64,000 bases of DNA from Neostapfia colusana (lineage: Eukaryota > Streptophyta > Magnoliopsida > Poales > Poaceae). A program made the position numbers and the translations under genes. The notes under the pieces are model-generated. The model did not search any database and was not told the DNA's origin. It saw only the letters and a program-made list of their open reading frames with translations. Below are positions 63,612-64,000 of this stretch, piece by piece. The stretch lies in contig JASWHV010000002.1 of the NCBI GenBank assembly GCA_030760725.1, positions 61,621,900 to 61,685,899 of the forward strand, given 5' to 3'. Position 1 is the stretch's first letter, and every line of letters starts with the position of its first letter.

Positions 63612-64000
63612 TGTCGGCACCCTCAATATCGGGTACCCCCGCGCACAGGGTAAAACTGCCTAAGGACCTCGCCCCCTCTGCAGGAGCGAGCTCCGAAGGC
63701 GCCACATGTCTAGTAGGGCCAGATCTCCCCTCTCCTCAGAGGATAGCTCCGGACCTACCACGTGTCCCAGAAGGCCGGACCTCGCCCCCTCCGCAGGGGC
63801 GAGCTCCGAAGGCGCCACGTGTCCAGTAGAGCCAGAGCTCCCCTCTCCTTAGAGGATAGCTCCGGGCCTGCCACGTGGCCCAGAAGGCAGGACCTCGCCC
63901 CCTCCGTAGGGGCGAGCTCCGAAGGCACCACGTGTCTAGTAGGGCCGGAGCTCCCCTCTCCTCACAGGACAGCTCCGGGCCTGCCACGTGGCCCAGCAGA
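63612..64000 (+). repeat. Start of another LTR (TGTCGG family) with ABRE/G-box units
   Basis: It begins TGTCGGCACCCTCAATATC, an LTR start common in grass gypsy elements. From 63660 it carries units of GAGCTCCGAAGGCGCCACGTGTCC type alternating with TAGCTCCGGGCCTGCCACGTGGCC type, running off the window. The units resemble, but are not the same as, the GypA array. Confidence 0.55.

Overview
This window looks like gene-poor, repeat-dense plant chromatin, most likely from a grass (Poaceae; I cannot name the genus). I see no convincing host gene, rRNA, tRNA or CRISPR array. Nearly all of it is LTR retrotransposons nested in and recombined with each other: chromodomain-bearing Ty3/gypsy elements that look like the Tekay/Del lineage, one SIRE/Maximus-type Ty1/copia element, a short MITE, and edges of a further LTR family. 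I use working names: GypA (LTR about 3.17 kb), GypB (LTR about 3.4 kb, with an extra gene, ORF0; copies B1, B2, B3), GypC (LTR about 4.9 kb) and CopD.

Layout. 1-2422: end of a plus-strand GypA LTR. 2423-11492: a decayed minus-strand GypA element (truncated 3' LTR, broken gag-pol, tandem PBS-like array, full 5' LTR). 11493-11935: unassigned. 11936-14282: plus-strand GypA LTR cut by the insertion of B1. B1 (plus) has its 5' LTR in two pieces, 14283-16336 and 40014-41401, followed by its PBS and a broken ORF0. Between the pieces, flanked by the 5-bp duplication CTTGA, lies B2 (minus, 16337-40008). B2 in turn contains the plus-strand B3 composite (20266-34062): integrase fragment, LTR, complete ORF0 and complete gag-pol, LTR. 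42157-62618: GypC, with a truncated 5' LTR, decayed gag-pol lacking the integrase core, and a 4.9-kb 3' LTR carrying a Tourist-like MITE. GypC is split by CopD (44629-54325). 62619-64000: pieces of another LTR family.

How the parts work together. B3 is the only coding-complete element: a 1489-codon gag-protease-RT-RNase H-integrase-chromodomain frame, PBS, polypurine tract and two closely similar LTRs. Upstream of gag it carries a 259-codon ORF0. The most striking observation is that ORF0 begins with a near copy of the histone H3 tail in exact register from the initiator Met (T6-A7-R8-K9-S10-T11-G12-G13), and the Gag of the same element begins MAGRGKG, like the H4/H2A tail. The same element ends its integrase with a chromodomain. 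Both ATGs follow directly on splice-acceptor-like AG sites, and the LTR holds a donor-like GAG|GTGAGA, so separate ORF0 and gag mRNAs are possible. These are sequence-based hypotheses, not demonstrated functions.

Other structure: ABRE/G-box arrays in GypA LTRs, hairpins that differ by paired substitutions between GypA and GypB LTRs, a hairpin just before the polypurine tract in three gypsy families, a tandem array of PBS-like units, and inverted junctions recording rearrangement after insertion.
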